From positions 186,001 to 250,000 of the forward strand of contig NZ_JMDW01000005.1 in assembly GCF_000691525.1 (NCBI RefSeq): a stretch of 64,000 nt of DNA. Direction: 5' to 3'. Origin of the DNA: Mycolicibacterium neoaurum ATCC 25795. GTDB lineage: Bacteria; Actinomycetota; Actinomycetes; Mycobacteriales; Mycobacteriaceae. Of this stretch, positions 1 to 10,269 are shown piece by piece (the first letter of the stretch is position 1; the number at the start of each line of letters is the position of its first letter). The translations under genes and the position numbers were made by a program. The notes below the pieces were generated by a model that had not been told where the DNA came from, ran no database searches, and worked only from the letters and a program-made list of their open reading frames with translations.

Positions 1-783
1 AGCGGCATCATCGGAGTCGTCGGCGCCTTCGGTGACCGACTCTGCCGGCTCGCCGTCGGCGTCGGCCTCGGCATCGCCGTCCTCGCCGTCCTCGACGTTC
101 TGCTCACCGCGGCCACGGCCACGGCCACGGCGACCGCGGCGCCGCCGCCGCGCGGCGGGACGTTCGGAATCGTCACCGTCGCCGTCGGCATCATCGGCGT
201 CGCCGTCGGTATCGGTGTCCTCGGGGTCCCCGGCCGGTTCGGCTGCCACGGGACGCGGTGCGAATTCGACTGGCTGCGGGGCCACGAACAACGGCATGTA
301 CGCGGCGGGCTCTTCGGCCGGCGGCGAGCTGGGCGGCGCTTCGAGGAGCAGCCGGGACTCCGGTTCCTCGACCGCCGGTGCCGCGAACACGGTGTCGGTC
401 GCGGGCACCTCGGTGATGGTCTCTTCGACGACGACCATCTCTGCCGGGGTGCTGACCTCGACGACGGTGTCCGCGACGACGGTCTCCACGACGGGGGGCG
501 CCTCGGCGGGAGTCTCGACTACAGGGGTCTCCACGGCCGGGCTCTCCACCGCGGAGGCGGTCGCCTCGGCGTTGAGCACCTCGCGGACGCGCTCGGCTTC
601 TTCACGTGCGACGGTCGAGTGCGGGCTGCGCGCACGGCCGTCGAGTTGGGCAAGTGCGTCCACGATCCGCTTGCTGGTGGTGCCGAGCACCCTGGCCAGC
701 GAGTGGACTCTCAGCTTCGCCGGCAGTTCCTCGCTGTGCGCGGTGTTTTCAGGTAGGTCTGTGTTGGGGGCATCTTCGGCCAC
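1..783 (-). CDS. rne: Ribonuclease E/G, N-terminal part (partial)
   Basis: The first 261 codons of an RNase E/G protein are read from a GTG start; the catalytic part lies outside the window. RNase E is the main endoribonuclease of mRNA turnover and rRNA processing. Residues about 1-55 resemble an IF2-N-like helical domain (LRVHSLARVLGTTSKRIVDAL). A long Val/Glu/Pro/Ala-rich segment follows, then an Arg-rich stretch and an acidic Asp/Glu run, which is the long disordered N-terminal extension of mycobacterial RNase E. GAGGAG five bases before the GTG fixes the start. ndk lies upstream on the same strand, as in M. tuberculosis (Rv2444c-Rv2445c). The catalytic domain cannot be checked here. Confidence 0.88.
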   Translation of the reverse strand, partial: MAEDAPNTDLPENTAHSEELPAKLRVHSLARVLGTTSKRIVDALAQLDGRARSPHSTVAREEAERVREVLNAEATASAVESPAVETPVVETPAEAPPVVETVVADTVVEVSTPAEMVVVEETITEVPATDTVFAAPAVEEPESRLLLEAPPSSPPAEEPAAYMPLFVAPQPVEFAPRPVAAEPAGDPEDTDTDGDADDADGDGDDSERPAARRRRRGRRGRGRGRGEQNVEDGEDGDAEADADGEPAESVTEGADDSDDAA

Positions 784-1077
784 GAATTCTCCTCAAGCCC
801 CCGGGCGCGTCCGATGACGCGGCCACGCGAGGGCTTCCGCTATGGGTCCGGGGAACTTCTCCCGAACTTGTTATGGTCTCGCCCCGAGGGATCCATGACG
901 AACCCGTTCGGCGCCTGGCTGAATGATGGCTGGACGCTCTGGCGCCGCACCGCTTGCGCGATGGTCGCACTCGTCGAAGTCTTCATCCGGGTTCCCGGCC
1001 CCTGTGTGGCGCCGGTCTCCCGAGGTCAGTATCCCATATCGCGCGCCCGGATCTGACCAAGGCGGCGAAAGCGGGCG
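784..1077 (-). promoter_or_regulatory. Long leader/promoter region of rne
   Basis: No credible gene lies in these 294 bases between ndk and rne. On the minus strand a GATACT hexamer (plus-strand 1028-1033) could serve as a -10 box. Transcription would then start near 1021 and leave an rne leader of roughly 240 nt. From memory, a leader of about this length is reported for M. smegmatis rne, and RNase E leaders often mediate autoregulation. The promoter call is inference. Confidence 0.35.
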
Positions 1078-1497
1078 CTAAGCGCCGGTCAGACCGGGGA
1101 ACCAGAGCGCGATTTCCCGCGCAGCCGACTCGGGCGAGTCGGAGCCGTGCACCAGGTTCTCCTGGGTCACCGTGGCGAAGTCGCCGCGGATGGTGCCGGG
1201 CGTGGCCTTCTCGACCGGATCGGTGCCGCCGGCGATCTGACGGAACGCGGCAATGGCTCGCGGACCCTCGACGACCGCGGCCACAACCGGCCCGGAGGTG
1301 ATGAATTCCAGCAGCGATCCGAAGAACGGCTTGCCGTCGTGCTCGGCGTAATGCTGCCGGGCCAGATCGTCGCTGACGGTCTTGAGTTCCAGCGCCGCGA
1401 AGGTCAGGCCCTTGCGCTCGATCCGGCCGAGGACCTCACCGATCAGGTTCCGCTGTACGCCGTCGGGCTTGATCAACACGAGAGTCCGCTCAGTCAC
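1078..1497 (-). CDS. ndk: Nucleoside diphosphate kinase
   Basis: Transfers the gamma phosphate of ATP to other NDPs through a phosphohistidine, balancing NTP/dNTP pools in the cytosol. The 139-residue length is normal. The N-terminus ([21 protein letters not shown]) and the active-site block NLVHGSDS are clear; the phosphorylated histidine is His117. It lies 27 bases downstream of the DUF4233 gene and is the last gene of the valS-folC-DUF4233-ndk series. GGCGCT-A-AGCGCC straddles the stop codon and may form a small hairpin. Confidence 0.97.
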   Translation of the reverse strand: MTERTLVLIKPDGVQRNLIGEVLGRIERKGLTFAALELKTVSDDLARQHYAEHDGKPFFGSLLEFITSGPVVAAVVEGPRAIAAFRQIAGGTDPVEKATPGTIRGDFATVTQENLVHGSDSPESAAREIALWFPGLTGA

Positions 1498-1524
1498 GGC
1501 GCATAGCCTACCGGGCAGTAACGA

Positions 1525-1947
1525 CTACTCGGCGTCGGGTCGGCGGGCGGCCTGCTGCGAGGGGAGCTGACCGCGATCCTGGCGCCGCTTCACCTCGGCA
1601 CGCAGGTAGATGATCAGGGCCCACACCGCGGCGAACACCACTCCGATGAAGCCGATGGCGGCATGTATCAACGCGCCGGCGATCAGCACGAACTGCACCC
1701 CGAGGTTGACCCAGATGATGCCCGGCCTGCCCTGCACGCCCGACATGAGCACCAGCACCACGGCCGCACCGATCAGGAAACCGCCGCTGGCCGCCGTCAA
1801 TCCGGCCGCACCGTTGGCCACCACCGGCAGCGCCAGCAACGCCACGATGGCTTCCAGGATCAAGGTGCCGGCCATGATGCCGCGGAAGCTCTTCCACGGA
1901 TCGGGAGGTGCGGCGGGTGGGACCGGACGTTCGTTGGCGTCACTCAT
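1525..1947 (-). CDS. DUF4233 integral membrane protein
   Basis: A 140-residue protein with about four hydrophobic segments (residues about 23-45, 48-70, 78-98 and 100-118) and a charged C-terminal tail (KRRQDRGQLPSQQ). Sequence and position between folC and ndk match the DUF4233 family (M. tuberculosis Rv2446c). No catalytic motif is visible and the function is unknown. The strict linkage to folC suggests a role near the folate or nucleotide genes, but this is only context. Confidence 0.85.
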   Translation of the reverse strand: MSDANERPVPPAAPPDPWKSFRGIMAGTLILEAIVALLALPVVANGAAGLTAASGGFLIGAAVVLVLMSGVQGRPGIIWVNLGVQFVLIAGALIHAAIGFIGVVFAAVWALIIYLRAEVKRRQDRGQLPSQQAARRPDAE

Positions 1948-2013
1948 CTGGCTGCCTCGCAGGCTCGGCTGTCACATGTCCGACTGTCTGTTCGCTCGCA
2001 AGCGTCGCTCATG

Positions 2014-3417
2014 TCAGGCGGGGTCCTTCCCGAACAGGGTGCGAGCCGCACCGGCCGTGACGACGGAACCGGTGATGACCATTCCGCTACCGGAGAAACC
2101 CTCTCCATCGTTGCCGGACTCCTCGACCAGCGCGGTGGCTGCCTCGATCGCGTCGGGCAGCGTGGCAGCGGTGAGCACCCGGTCCGGCCCGAAGCGTTCT
2201 TCGGCTCGCGCCGCCAGCGTCTCCACATCCAACGCCCGCGGTGATCCGTTGTGGGTGACCACCAGCATGTCGAAGGCCGGCTCAAGGGCCGCCAGGATGC
2301 CGTCGACATCCTTATCGGCCATCACCGAGATCACGCCGACCAGATAACGGAAGTCGAACTCGGCGGCCAGCGCCTGGGTCAGGGCGGCGGCACCGGCCGG
2401 ATTGTGCGCGGCATCGACGAACACCGTCGGCGCGCTACGGACCCGTTCCAGCCGGCCCGGACTGGACACCGACGCGAATCCGGCACGTACCGCGTCGATA
2501 TCGAGCTGACGCTGCGAACCGGCTCCGAAGAACGCCTCCACCGCGGCCAGCGCCAGGACCGCGTTGTGCGCCTGATGCTCGCCGTGCAACGGCAGGAATA
2601 TCTCGTCGTACACACCGCCGAGGCCCTGCAGGGTGAGCAGCTGACCACCGATCGCGATCTGGCGATCCAACACCGCGAATTCCGAATCTTCCCGTGCCAC
2701 AGCGGCATCGGCGCGCACCGTTTCGGCGAGCAACACCTCCATGGCCTCTGGAGGCTGGCGCGCGATGAGGGCGACCGTGTCGGTCGGGATGAGCGCGTCC
2801 TGCTGCTTGTGGATGATGCCGGCCTTCTCCCCTGCTATCTCGGCGATGGTGTCTCCGAGATAGTCGGTGTGGTCCAGCCCGATCGGGGTGATGACCGCGA
2901 CCGGGGCCTCGACGACATTGGTCGCATCCCACCGCCCACCCAGTCCGGTTTCGATGACGGCAACGTCGACAGGCGCGTCGGCGAAGGCCGCGAACGCCAT
3001 CGCGGTGAGCACCTCGAACTTGCTCATCTTGGGGCCGCCGCCGGCTTCGGACTGCTGGTCGACGAGCTCGACGAACGGTTCGATCTCGCGATAGGTCGCC
3101 ACGTATTCGGCTGGACTGATCGGCTTTCCGTCGATGGAGATGCGTTCGACCGCGGACTGCAGGTGCGGGCTGGTGGTGCGACCTGTGCGCCGGTGCAGCG
3201 CGATCAACAGCGCGTCGATGATGCGGGCCACCGAGGTCTTGCCGTTGGTACCGGCGATGTGGATCGAGGGGTACGCGCGCTGGGGCGCGCCCAGCAGTTC
3301 CAGCAGCGCGACGATCCGCGTGGTGCTGGGCTCGATCTTGGTCTCCGGCCAACGCTGGTCGAGTAGGTGCTCCACCTGCAGCAGCGCGGCGACCTGATCG
3401 GGGGTGGGTTGGCTCAT
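2014..3417 (-). CDS. folC: Folylpolyglutamate synthase / dihydrofolate synthase
   Basis: Adds glutamates to folates and, in the bifunctional form, joins dihydropteroate to glutamate. It is a Mur-ligase-fold ATPase of 467 residues. The P-loop GTNGKTS (about 56-62) is clear, as are the family motifs SPHL and GLGGRWDATN and the later H-N-P-A-G segment (DAAHNPAGA). It lies 28 bases downstream of valS and 66 bases upstream of the DUF4233 gene, so it is probably co-transcribed. The start is ATG with MSQPTPDQVAALLQVE. Confidence 0.95.
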   Translation of the reverse strand: MSQPTPDQVAALLQVEHLLDQRWPETKIEPSTTRIVALLELLGAPQRAYPSIHIAGTNGKTSVARIIDALLIALHRRTGRTTSPHLQSAVERISIDGKPISPAEYVATYREIEPFVELVDQQSEAGGGPKMSKFEVLTAMAFAAFADAPVDVAVIETGLGGRWDATNVVEAPVAVITPIGLDHTDYLGDTIAEIAGEKAGIIHKQQDALIPTDTVALIARQPPEAMEVLLAETVRADAAVAREDSEFAVLDRQIAIGGQLLTLQGLGGVYDEIFLPLHGEHQAHNAVLALAAVEAFFGAGSQRQLDIDAVRAGFASVSSPGRLERVRSAPTVFVDAAHNPAGAAALTQALAAEFDFRYLVGVISVMADKDVDGILAALEPAFDMLVVTHNGSPRALDVETLAARAEERFGPDRVLTAATLPDAIEAATALVEESGNDGEGFSGSGMVITGSVVTAGAARTLFGKDPA

Positions 3418-3445
3418 GCGCGATCCGCTCCGCTGCTCGCTGGTC

Positions 3446-6097
3446 TCATTTCAGGTCGGCGAGTCGCGCGGTGATCCGTTCGACCTCCTCGGCCGCCAGC
3501 TGTTGCCGACCCTTGATCTTCTCGACGACGTTCTCGGGCGCCTTGGCCAGGAATTCGGCGTTACCGAGCTTGCCCGTGGTCTGCGCGAGTTCCTTCTGCG
3601 CGGCGGCCAGATCCTTCTCCAGGCGGCGCTTCTCGGCGGCCACGTCCACGGTCCCCGAGGTGTCCAGCTCGACGGTGACCGTGCCCGTGGTCAACCGCAC
3701 CTCGACCGCTGCCGAGGCGGCGAAACCCTCGGCGGGGTCGGTCAGCCACGCCAGCGCGGTGACGGCTGGCAGCTGTGACTCGATATCGCTGGTATCGAGG
3801 CCGGTCAACCGCGCGGGCACCTTCTGCCGGTCGGCCAGCCCCTGATCGCTGCGGAACCGGCGCACCTCGGTGACCAGCTTCTGCATATCGGTGATGCGTC
3901 GGGTTGCGGTGGCGTCCACGCTGTGCGCGGTCGCCGTCGGCCAGTCGGCGATGACGACCGACTCACCTCCGGTGAGGGTTTTCCACAGCGTCTCGGTGAC
4001 AAACGGCATGACCGGGTGCAGCAACTTCAGCAACGTGTCGAGCACCGCGGCCAGAACCGCACCGGTGTGCGAATGGCCCTGTGCGAGCTGAACCTTCGCC
4101 AATTCCAGGTACCAGTCGCAGAACTCGTCCCAGGCGAAGTGATACAGCGACTCGCACGCCCGGCTGAACTCGTAGGCCTCCAGCGCGGCATCGGCCTCGG
4201 CACGCACCTCCTCGAGGCGCCCGAGGATCCAGCGGTCGGCATCGGTGAGCTGGGTGGCGCTCGGCAGATCGGTCAGTTCGGCGCCGTTCATCAATGCGAA
4301 CTTGGTGGCGTTGAACAGTTTGGTGGCGAAGTTTCGCGAGGCGCGGGCGTGGTCTTCACCGATGGACAGGTCACCGCCCGGGCTCGCACCGCGGGCCAGG
4401 GTGAACCGCAGCGCGTCGGCGCCGAACTTCTCGACCCAGTCCAGCGGATCGATGCCGTTGCCCTTGGACTTACTCATCTTGCGGCCGAACTCGTCACGGA
4501 TCAGGCCGTGCAGGAACACATTCTCGAACGGGACCTGCGGCCTGCCGGTCGACGGAGCCGGCACGGCGTCGTCCCCGGAGACGAAGGTGCCGAACATCAT
4601 CATCCGCGCCACCCAGAAGAACAGGATGTCGTAGCCGGTGACCAGAACCGTTGTGGGATAGAACTTCTGCAGCTCGGGCGTGGCCTCCGGCCAGCCCATC
4701 GTCGAGAACGGCCACAGCGCCGAGGAGAACCAGGTGTCCAGGACATCGGGATCCTGTTCCCACCCCGGCGGTGGGGTCTCGTCGGGGCCGAGGCAGACCT
4801 GCTGACCGTCGGGCCCGTGCCAGATCGGGATGCGGTGGCCCCACCACAGCTGACGCGAGATACACCAGTCGTGCATGTTGTCGACCCAGGCGAACCAGCG
4901 AGGCTCCAGGCTGGCGGGGTGGATCACGGTGTCGCCCTTGCGGACCGCGTCACCGGCGGCCTTGGCCAGGGCCTCGACCTTGACCCACCATTGCAGGCTC
5001 AATCGGGGTTCGATCGGTTCACCACTGCGCTCGGAGTGACCGACGCTGTGCAGGTACGGTCGCTTCTCGGCGACGATGCGTCCCTCGGCGGCCAATGCCT
5101 CGCGCACCGCCACGCGCGCGGCAAAGCGGTCCATACCGTCGAAGCGCGTCCCGGTGCCGGTGATGGCGCCGGTGGTGTCGAGGATGGACGGCATCGGCAG
5201 GTTGTGCCGCAACCCGATCTCGAAGTCGTTCGGGTCGTGGGCCGGGGTGACTTTCACTGCGCCGGTGCCGAACTCGGGGTCGACGTGGGCGTCGGCCACG
5301 ATGACGATCTCGCGGTCCAGGTATGGATGCGGCAGCGTGGTGCCCACCAGTGCGCGATAACGCTCGTCGTCCGGATGCACCGCCACCGCGGTGTCGCCGA
5401 GCATGGTCTCCAACCGGGTGGTGGCCACCACGATGTGCGGCTCGTCATCGTTCATCGAGCCGTACCGGAACGAGACGAGCTCGCCCTCGACATCCTCGTA
5501 TTTGACCTCGAGATCGGAGATGGCGGTCTGCAACACCGGCGACCAGTTGACCAAGCGCTCGGCCTGATAGATCAGCCCCGCGTCGTAGAGCCGTTTGAAG
5601 ATGGTGCGCACGGCCCGAGAAAGGCCTTCGTCCATGGTGAACCGGTCACGACTCCAGTCGACACCATCGCCGAGCCTGCGCATCTGCCCGCCGATCGTGC
5701 CGCCGGACTCGCGCTTCCAGTCCCAGACCCGCTCGATGAAAAGCTCGCGTCCGAGGTCTTCTTTGGTCTTGCCATCTGCCACGAGCTGCTTCTCCACCAC
5801 CGACTGGGTGGCGATACCGGCATGGTCCATGCCCGGCAGCCAGAGCACCTCGTAGCCCTGCATGCGGCGACGACGGGTCAGCGCATCCATCAGGGTGTGG
5901 TCCAGGGCATGCCCCATGTGCAGGCTGCCGGTCACATTCGGCGGCGGCAAAACGATGGAATACGGCGGTTTGTCGCTACCGGGATCCGCGGTGAAATAGC
6001 CGGCGTCGACCCAACCCTGGTACAGGTCGCTTTCTACCGCACCCGGCTCCCAGGATTTGGGCAGGGCATCGGCACGCGAAGAGGGGCTGGCAGTCAC
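3446..6097 (-). CDS. valS: Valyl-tRNA synthetase
   Basis: Class I aminoacyl-tRNA synthetase charging tRNA-Val; 883 residues, the usual size. The HIGH-type motif is HMGH at residues 60-63 after PPPNVTGSL. The KMSKS motif is intact ([11 protein letters not shown], near residue 535). An editing (CP1) domain lies between them, and a C-terminal coiled-coil arm ([18 protein letters not shown]) is typical of ValS. It heads the valS-folC-DUF4233-ndk group. I saw no T-box-like leader in the 97 bases upstream. Confidence 0.98.
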   Translation of the reverse strand: MTASPSSRADALPKSWEPGAVESDLYQGWVDAGYFTADPGSDKPPYSIVLPPPNVTGSLHMGHALDHTLMDALTRRRRMQGYEVLWLPGMDHAGIATQSVVEKQLVADGKTKEDLGRELFIERVWDWKRESGGTIGGQMRRLGDGVDWSRDRFTMDEGLSRAVRTIFKRLYDAGLIYQAERLVNWSPVLQTAISDLEVKYEDVEGELVSFRYGSMNDDEPHIVVATTRLETMLGDTAVAVHPDDERYRALVGTTLPHPYLDREIVIVADAHVDPEFGTGAVKVTPAHDPNDFEIGLRHNLPMPSILDTTGAITGTGTRFDGMDRFAARVAVREALAAEGRIVAEKRPYLHSVGHSERSGEPIEPRLSLQWWVKVEALAKAAGDAVRKGDTVIHPASLEPRWFAWVDNMHDWCISRQLWWGHRIPIWHGPDGQQVCLGPDETPPPGWEQDPDVLDTWFSSALWPFSTMGWPEATPELQKFYPTTVLVTGYDILFFWVARMMMFGTFVSGDDAVPAPSTGRPQVPFENVFLHGLIRDEFGRKMSKSKGNGIDPLDWVEKFGADALRFTLARGASPGGDLSIGEDHARASRNFATKLFNATKFALMNGAELTDLPSATQLTDADRWILGRLEEVRAEADAALEAYEFSRACESLYHFAWDEFCDWYLELAKVQLAQGHSHTGAVLAAVLDTLLKLLHPVMPFVTETLWKTLTGGESVVIADWPTATAHSVDATATRRITDMQKLVTEVRRFRSDQGLADRQKVPARLTGLDTSDIESQLPAVTALAWLTDPAEGFAASAAVEVRLTTGTVTVELDTSGTVDVAAEKRRLEKDLAAAQKELAQTTGKLGNAEFLAKAPENVVEKIKGRQQLAAEEVERITARLADLK

Positions 6098-6155
6098 CTG
6101 GCCATTCTAGGAAGGCCGGTCGAGCAGATGCCGACGGCCCACCTTTGACCCAGCC

Positions 6156-6192
6156 GGCGCCGCGGCCGCACGGCACGGCCGGGTGCGGCGCC
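6156..6192 (-). terminator. Nested GC hairpin after the enoyl-reductase gene
   Basis: GGCGCCGC (6156-6163) pairs with GCGGCGCC (6185-6192). GGCCG/CGGCC form a second nested stem inside. It begins three bases downstream of the 6195 stop codon and precedes valS. There is no U-run, as is usual for mycobacterial terminators. Confidence 0.5.
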
Positions 6193-6194
6193 GC

Positions 6195-7469
6195 TCAGTC
6201 GAGTCGCGCCGTCTCCAGGGTGACCCCGGCCGCCGGTAGCCGGGTGAGCAGCGCCGAACCGGCCGCCGCGGCCGGCGTCAGCACACCGCGCAGATCCGAG
6301 AGCTGGTCACGGTCCAACGCCAAGGCCAGACCGCATTCGGCGAGCAGCACCGCGGTGGCCTTGTACCCCGGGTCGCCCTGCTGGGCGATGGTCGCCCGGT
6401 ACCGGGCGCCGGTGCTGGTCGTGGTGTAGGTCTCGATGCGGTAGTGCCCGTTGTCGCGGGTGCGCTCGCTGGGTCCGCTGCCCGGCTTCGGCAGGATGCG
6501 CTCCAGCAATCCCGTGGGCACCTTGTTGATATAGCGGCTGCCCAGACTGAAGGTCGCCACGCTGGCGGCGGTCTCCAGCGCCGCCGCCGCGGGCGCCAAC
6601 ACCGAGGAGCCCAGGCTCATCTGCTCGGCATAGCGGAAGTTGCGCCCGTACGCCCAATCCAACAGCGCGTTGCTGCGGCGCACGATGCGCGAGTTCGGCG
6701 CGGCCATCGCGAACGCACCGGTCCAGATGCCGTCCAGTTCGGGCGCGATATCGCGTCCACGCCGCCAGGGGTTGTCGGACTGATGGCCCAGTTCCGGCTC
6801 CGCTCCGCGGTCGGTGGTGAGCGTGTACGGATCCTCCAGGTCGCGGCGGGCCTGCGGATCCTCGGCCGCGGTCCGCATGAACTCGATCATCGAGGCGGCG
6901 GTTCCGCCCGAGACCCCGCCGGCGAAGGTGCGCAACACCAGGTTGGTCTCGGTCAGCTCACCGGCGCCGTCGGCGGTCACCCGGTCGTGCAACGCGTACA
7001 CGCTGATATCCGATGGCACCGAGTCGAATCCGCAGGAATGCACGATCCGCGCGCCGGTGTCGACGGCCTGCTTGTGGAACTGTTCGGCGCTGTCCCTGAT
7101 GAACAGCGTCTCCCCGGTGAGGTCGGCGTAATCGGTGCCTGCAGCGGCGCACGCCTGCACCAGCGGCAGCCCGTATTTGGTGTAGGGGCCGACGGTGGTG
7201 ATGACGACCTGGGTGCGGGCGGCCATATCGGCCAGTGTCGACGGCGAGTCGGCGTCGGCCTCGACGAGCTGCCAGTCCTCGGCCTTGGGTCCGAGGCTGT
7301 CACGGACGTCACGCACCTTGGTCAGCGAACGTCCGGCCAGCGCGATCCGCGCCCCCGAGTCGGCCAGTGCCAGGTACTGCGCGGTGAGTTTTCCCGCGAA
7401 GCCGGTGGCGCCGTACAGGACGATGTCGAATTCGCGCTGCGGTGAGGTCGGAGAGTTCGGCGAGGTCAT
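6195..7469 (-). CDS. Trans-acting enoyl reductase / saccharopine-dehydrogenase-like protein
   Basis: A 424-residue NAD(P)-binding protein of the saccharopine dehydrogenase-like family. Mycobacterial members include Rv2449c, which occupies this position, and the trans-acting enoyl reductase Rv2953 of phthiocerol lipid synthesis. The Rossmann start FDIVLYGATGFAGKLTAQYLA is clear. The ATG at 7469 was chosen because translation upstream runs into the S9 peptidase gene and is not family-like. The gene begins 10 bases after the peptidase stop, so the lipoprotein, peptidase and this gene look co-transcribed. The substrate is not predictable from sequence. Confidence 0.85.
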   Translation of the reverse strand: MTSPNSPTSPQREFDIVLYGATGFAGKLTAQYLALADSGARIALAGRSLTKVRDVRDSLGPKAEDWQLVEADADSPSTLADMAARTQVVITTVGPYTKYGLPLVQACAAAGTDYADLTGETLFIRDSAEQFHKQAVDTGARIVHSCGFDSVPSDISVYALHDRVTADGAGELTETNLVLRTFAGGVSGGTAASMIEFMRTAAEDPQARRDLEDPYTLTTDRGAEPELGHQSDNPWRRGRDIAPELDGIWTGAFAMAAPNSRIVRRSNALLDWAYGRNFRYAEQMSLGSSVLAPAAAALETAASVATFSLGSRYINKVPTGLLERILPKPGSGPSERTRDNGHYRIETYTTTSTGARYRATIAQQGDPGYKATAVLLAECGLALALDRDQLSDLRGVLTPAAAAGSALLTRLPAAGVTLETARLD

Positions 7470-7479
7470 GAACCCGAAG

Positions 7480-9447
7480 CTACCCGAGGAGTTCGGGCAC
7501 AAACATGTCCCGCCCGAACAGGTGGTTGCCCAGGAAAGCCGAGACGACCTGATACCAGATCTTCGTGTGCTGCGGCGCTGCGACCCAATGTCCCTCGGAC
7601 GGGAAGTACAGGAACTGGTGCGGGCTGGTGCCGTCCTCATCGGCAGGCAGCCCGGACCGGCTGAGCAGCTCGTACCACAATCGCAGGCCTTCCCCGATCG
7701 GCACGCGGTAATCCTTGTCACCGTGGATGACCAACATCGGGGTGCGGATGTCGCCGACGTGACGGTGCGGCGAATTCTGTTGTGTCATCTGCTCGGTCAT
7801 TTGCCGTTCCCACCAGTACGCACCATCGGTGGTGGGCCCGAACTGGTCCAGTGCCCACAGGCTGGCGTGGCTGACGATCGCGGTGAACCGGTCGGTGTGC
7901 CCGGCGATCCAGTTCGCCATGTACCCACCGAACGAGCCACCCATCGCCGCGGTGCGCTGCCGGTCGATGCGGGCGTGCTCGCACGCGGTATCGGTGGCGG
8001 CCATCAGATCGGTGTAGGGCGGCCCACCCCAGGCACCCCAACCGCGTTGGATGAAGTCCTGGCCGTAACCGGTGGACAGCGCCGGGTCCGGAAGGAGTAC
8101 GGCATACCCCTCCGCCGCCAGGAGCCACGGATTCCAGCGCCAGTGCCAGGTGTTCCAGCTGCCGAGTGGGCCACCGTGCACCCACAGCAGCAGGGGCGCC
8201 GGCTCGGTCCCGCCGGGCAGCACCAGCCAGGAGTGCACCGAGGTGCCGTCCGGTGCCTCAGCGGTGAGTTCCTCCACGGTGCCCGGCAGTTTCGGCAGCT
8301 CGACGCAGGGCAGGATCGTGATGGTTCCGTCGGGATCGATGCGCACCGGGTGCGGTGGCGCAAGGTAGGAGCTGCGCAGCGCGAAGATCACCCCACCCGG
8401 GGCGGTGCACACATCGCTGTAGGCGTAGGCGTCATCGGTCAATCGGGTCACCGTGCAGGTCGCGGGGTCGACGGCGAAGATCGGGTGCCTGCCGTTGTCA
8501 TCCGCAGTGACGATGAGCCTGGACCCGTCGGCGCTCCATGTCACCGAGGCCGGCCACCGGTCCCATTCGGTCAGCTCCGTCCAAGCCTGGCCGATTTCGC
8601 CCCAGCACAACGTGATCCGTGGCGCCCGCTCGGGTGTCGAGGTGGTTTCTCGCAGAAAGGCCACGCGTCGAGCGTCCGGGGCGAGCACCGGTGCGTCGAG
8701 GTCCGCGCCGGGGTCGTCGGCGATCACGGTGCGCTGCCGGGTCGCGGTGTCGATGCGCACGATCTGCGAGCGCAGCGCCACCCCTGCGACCGGCTCGTTC
8801 CAGCTGCTGACCAGGAAGGTGCCATCGGCACTGACGTCCAGTGCGGTCTCCCGCAGCGCCGCACCGGGCTCGGGCGTGAGATCCCGCTTTCCGTCGGTGT
8901 CGAACAGGTGTGGCAGTTCGGGTCCCAGATCGTGATCCCACTGCCGGACCGGATAGCCGCGGTGCAGAATCGCCGAGACCTTGTTGTCCTTGCGCAGCGT
9001 CCGCAGCCGCTCGTCCTCGTCGATGCCGGCCGCCGAGCGCAGCAGTGAGGTGGTGACCACCGTTCGCGGCGCGTCGCCGGCGACGTGCACGGCCGACACC
9101 CCACCGGGCAGCGACAACTCCTCGACGGCCTCACCGCCCTCCTTGGGCAGTCGCCAGAGCGCGGCCGGCGCCGACTCCTCCCCCGACGTCGTGGGTCGGC
9201 TGGCAAGGAACAGCAGGTCCCCGTCGGAAGTGAAGACCGGTGCCGACTCGCCCTTCCCACCCCGGGTGAGCCGGCGCGCGGAGCCGATGCCTGCGGGGTC
9301 CAATTCCCATATCGCCGTGCGATATTCGGTACCCTCGGAGCTGAGCTCGCTGACGGTGGTGACGACCCGGTCGCCGGTGGGGCTGACGGCCAGCCCGGCA
9401 ACCCTTGGCAGGGCGAGATAGCTGTCGAAATCGTCGAACGGTGTCAT
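7480..9447 (-). CDS. S9-family (prolyl oligopeptidase-type) serine peptidase
   Basis: A 655-residue peptidase: an N-terminal beta-propeller of WD/PD40-like repeats (about 1-390), then an alpha/beta-hydrolase domain. The catalytic Ser is in GGSFGGYMANW (Ser505). The Asp is in HGDKDYR (about 579) and the His in SEGHWV (about 620). It probably acts as a cytosolic dipeptidyl or acylaminoacyl peptidase. ATG 9447 (MTPFDDFDSYLALPRV) is the plausible start; a longer in-frame extension overlaps the upstream lipoprotein gene and is rejected. It lies 22 bases after that gene. Confidence 0.9.
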   Translation of the reverse strand: MTPFDDFDSYLALPRVAGLAVSPTGDRVVTTVSELSSEGTEYRTAIWELDPAGIGSARRLTRGGKGESAPVFTSDGDLLFLASRPTTSGEESAPAALWRLPKEGGEAVEELSLPGGVSAVHVAGDAPRTVVTTSLLRSAAGIDEDERLRTLRKDNKVSAILHRGYPVRQWDHDLGPELPHLFDTDGKRDLTPEPGAALRETALDVSADGTFLVSSWNEPVAGVALRSQIVRIDTATRQRTVIADDPGADLDAPVLAPDARRVAFLRETTSTPERAPRITLCWGEIGQAWTELTEWDRWPASVTWSADGSRLIVTADDNGRHPIFAVDPATCTVTRLTDDAYAYSDVCTAPGGVIFALRSSYLAPPHPVRIDPDGTITILPCVELPKLPGTVEELTAEAPDGTSVHSWLVLPGGTEPAPLLLWVHGGPLGSWNTWHWRWNPWLLAAEGYAVLLPDPALSTGYGQDFIQRGWGAWGGPPYTDLMAATDTACEHARIDRQRTAAMGGSFGGYMANWIAGHTDRFTAIVSHASLWALDQFGPTTDGAYWWERQMTEQMTQQNSPHRHVGDIRTPMLVIHGDKDYRVPIGEGLRLWYELLSRSGLPADEDGTSPHQFLYFPSEGHWVAAPQHTKIWYQVVSAFLGNHLFGRDMFVPELLG

Positions 9448-9469
9448 GGTGCCACCGTAGTGGGCCGGC

Positions 9470-10069
9470 TCAGACGATGTCGGTGACCGTTCCGGCGAGG
9501 TCGGTGCGGACCTGCTTGCTGCTGCGCTCGCCCTGGACGTTGAGCAGGATCTGCAATTGCTCGGTGAAGGGCAGGTTGCGCTTGACGACGACGGACTGCA
9601 CGGTGCCGTCGACGATTCCGCTGGCGTCGACCGCATTGTCGATCGCGGTGACGATGGCGCCGGTCGGTACCTCGGCGACCGAGAACAGGTTCTGTCGCAA
9701 CGCTTCGGCGTCATCGCCGTAGTCGACGGGCCGCAGCGGTCCCACCGCGCCTGCGGTGTAGGTCCACTGATTGAGCTCGGTGGGGGCGGCGGGATCGACG
9801 GCCTGCACGGTGACCGACAGCTCGGTGAACACCAACTCCACCACCTGCATCGGGTCGGCGCCCACCTTCGCGGAGATGGCCGCCATGGCCTTGTCGATGG
9901 ACTCGGCCGCCAGCATGTCCTTACCTGCCGCATCGCCGAGGTGTTCGACCGCAGTACTGGCGACGTCGGTGAGTTGTTGTATCTGATCGATTTTCGAGCA
10001 ACCGCTCAACAACGTGACGGACAGGGCGGCGAGGGCGAGGCCGACGCCGAGGCGCGGGTAGCTGGTCAT
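9470..10069 (-). CDS. Predicted lipoprotein of unknown function
   Basis: A 199-residue protein with an export signal ending in the lipobox LLSGC (Cys24), so it is likely acylated and anchored on the outer face of the membrane. The mature part is mixed alpha/beta without motifs I recognise. An internal segment (MQVVELVFTELSVTVQAVDPAAP) and the C-terminal part (QLQILLNVQGERSSKQVRTDL) look like beta strands of a small domain. It is upstream of and close to the S9 peptidase gene. Divergent from amt. Confidence 0.8.
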   Translation of the reverse strand: MTSYPRLGVGLALAALSVTLLSGCSKIDQIQQLTDVASTAVEHLGDAAGKDMLAAESIDKAMAAISAKVGADPMQVVELVFTELSVTVQAVDPAAPTELNQWTYTAGAVGPLRPVDYGDDAEALRQNLFSVAEVPTGAIVTAIDNAVDASGIVDGTVQSVVVKRNLPFTEQLQILLNVQGERSSKQVRTDLAGTVTDIV

Positions 10070-10269
10070 GACGGTGACTGTGCCGCCGGCTGCCGGCTAC
10101 CGATCCCAACTTCGACCCCCGATCGGTCTTCACAGGGAATTAACAGCCGATGACAACCGGGACACATTGGCGCGGTTACTTTCATCTCGGTACACCGTCA
10201 GTGCCTCCCGGCCACTGCGGATAAACCCCGGTCGCCCCCATCCCCCACACCTGAACGGCGGAGGTTGTT

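Noticed and set aside
32..817. A plus-strand Ser/Thr-rich frame
   Set aside because: Antisense of the low-complexity N-terminal part of RNase E; the minus-strand frame has a good ribosome-binding site and family features.
3923..6148. A plus-strand frame of 741 codons opposite valS
   Set aside because: Antisense artefact of high GC. ValS on the other strand has HIGH and KMSKS motifs and normal length.
6098..6194. A T-box leader upstream of valS
   Set aside because: No T-box sequence or antiterminator arrangement; the hairpin present fits a terminator for the upstream gene.
10070..10269. GlnR boxes upstream of amt
   Set aside because: TTAAC...ATGAC-type pairs occur but the spacing is off by one or more from AC-N9-AC. 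Not convincing.
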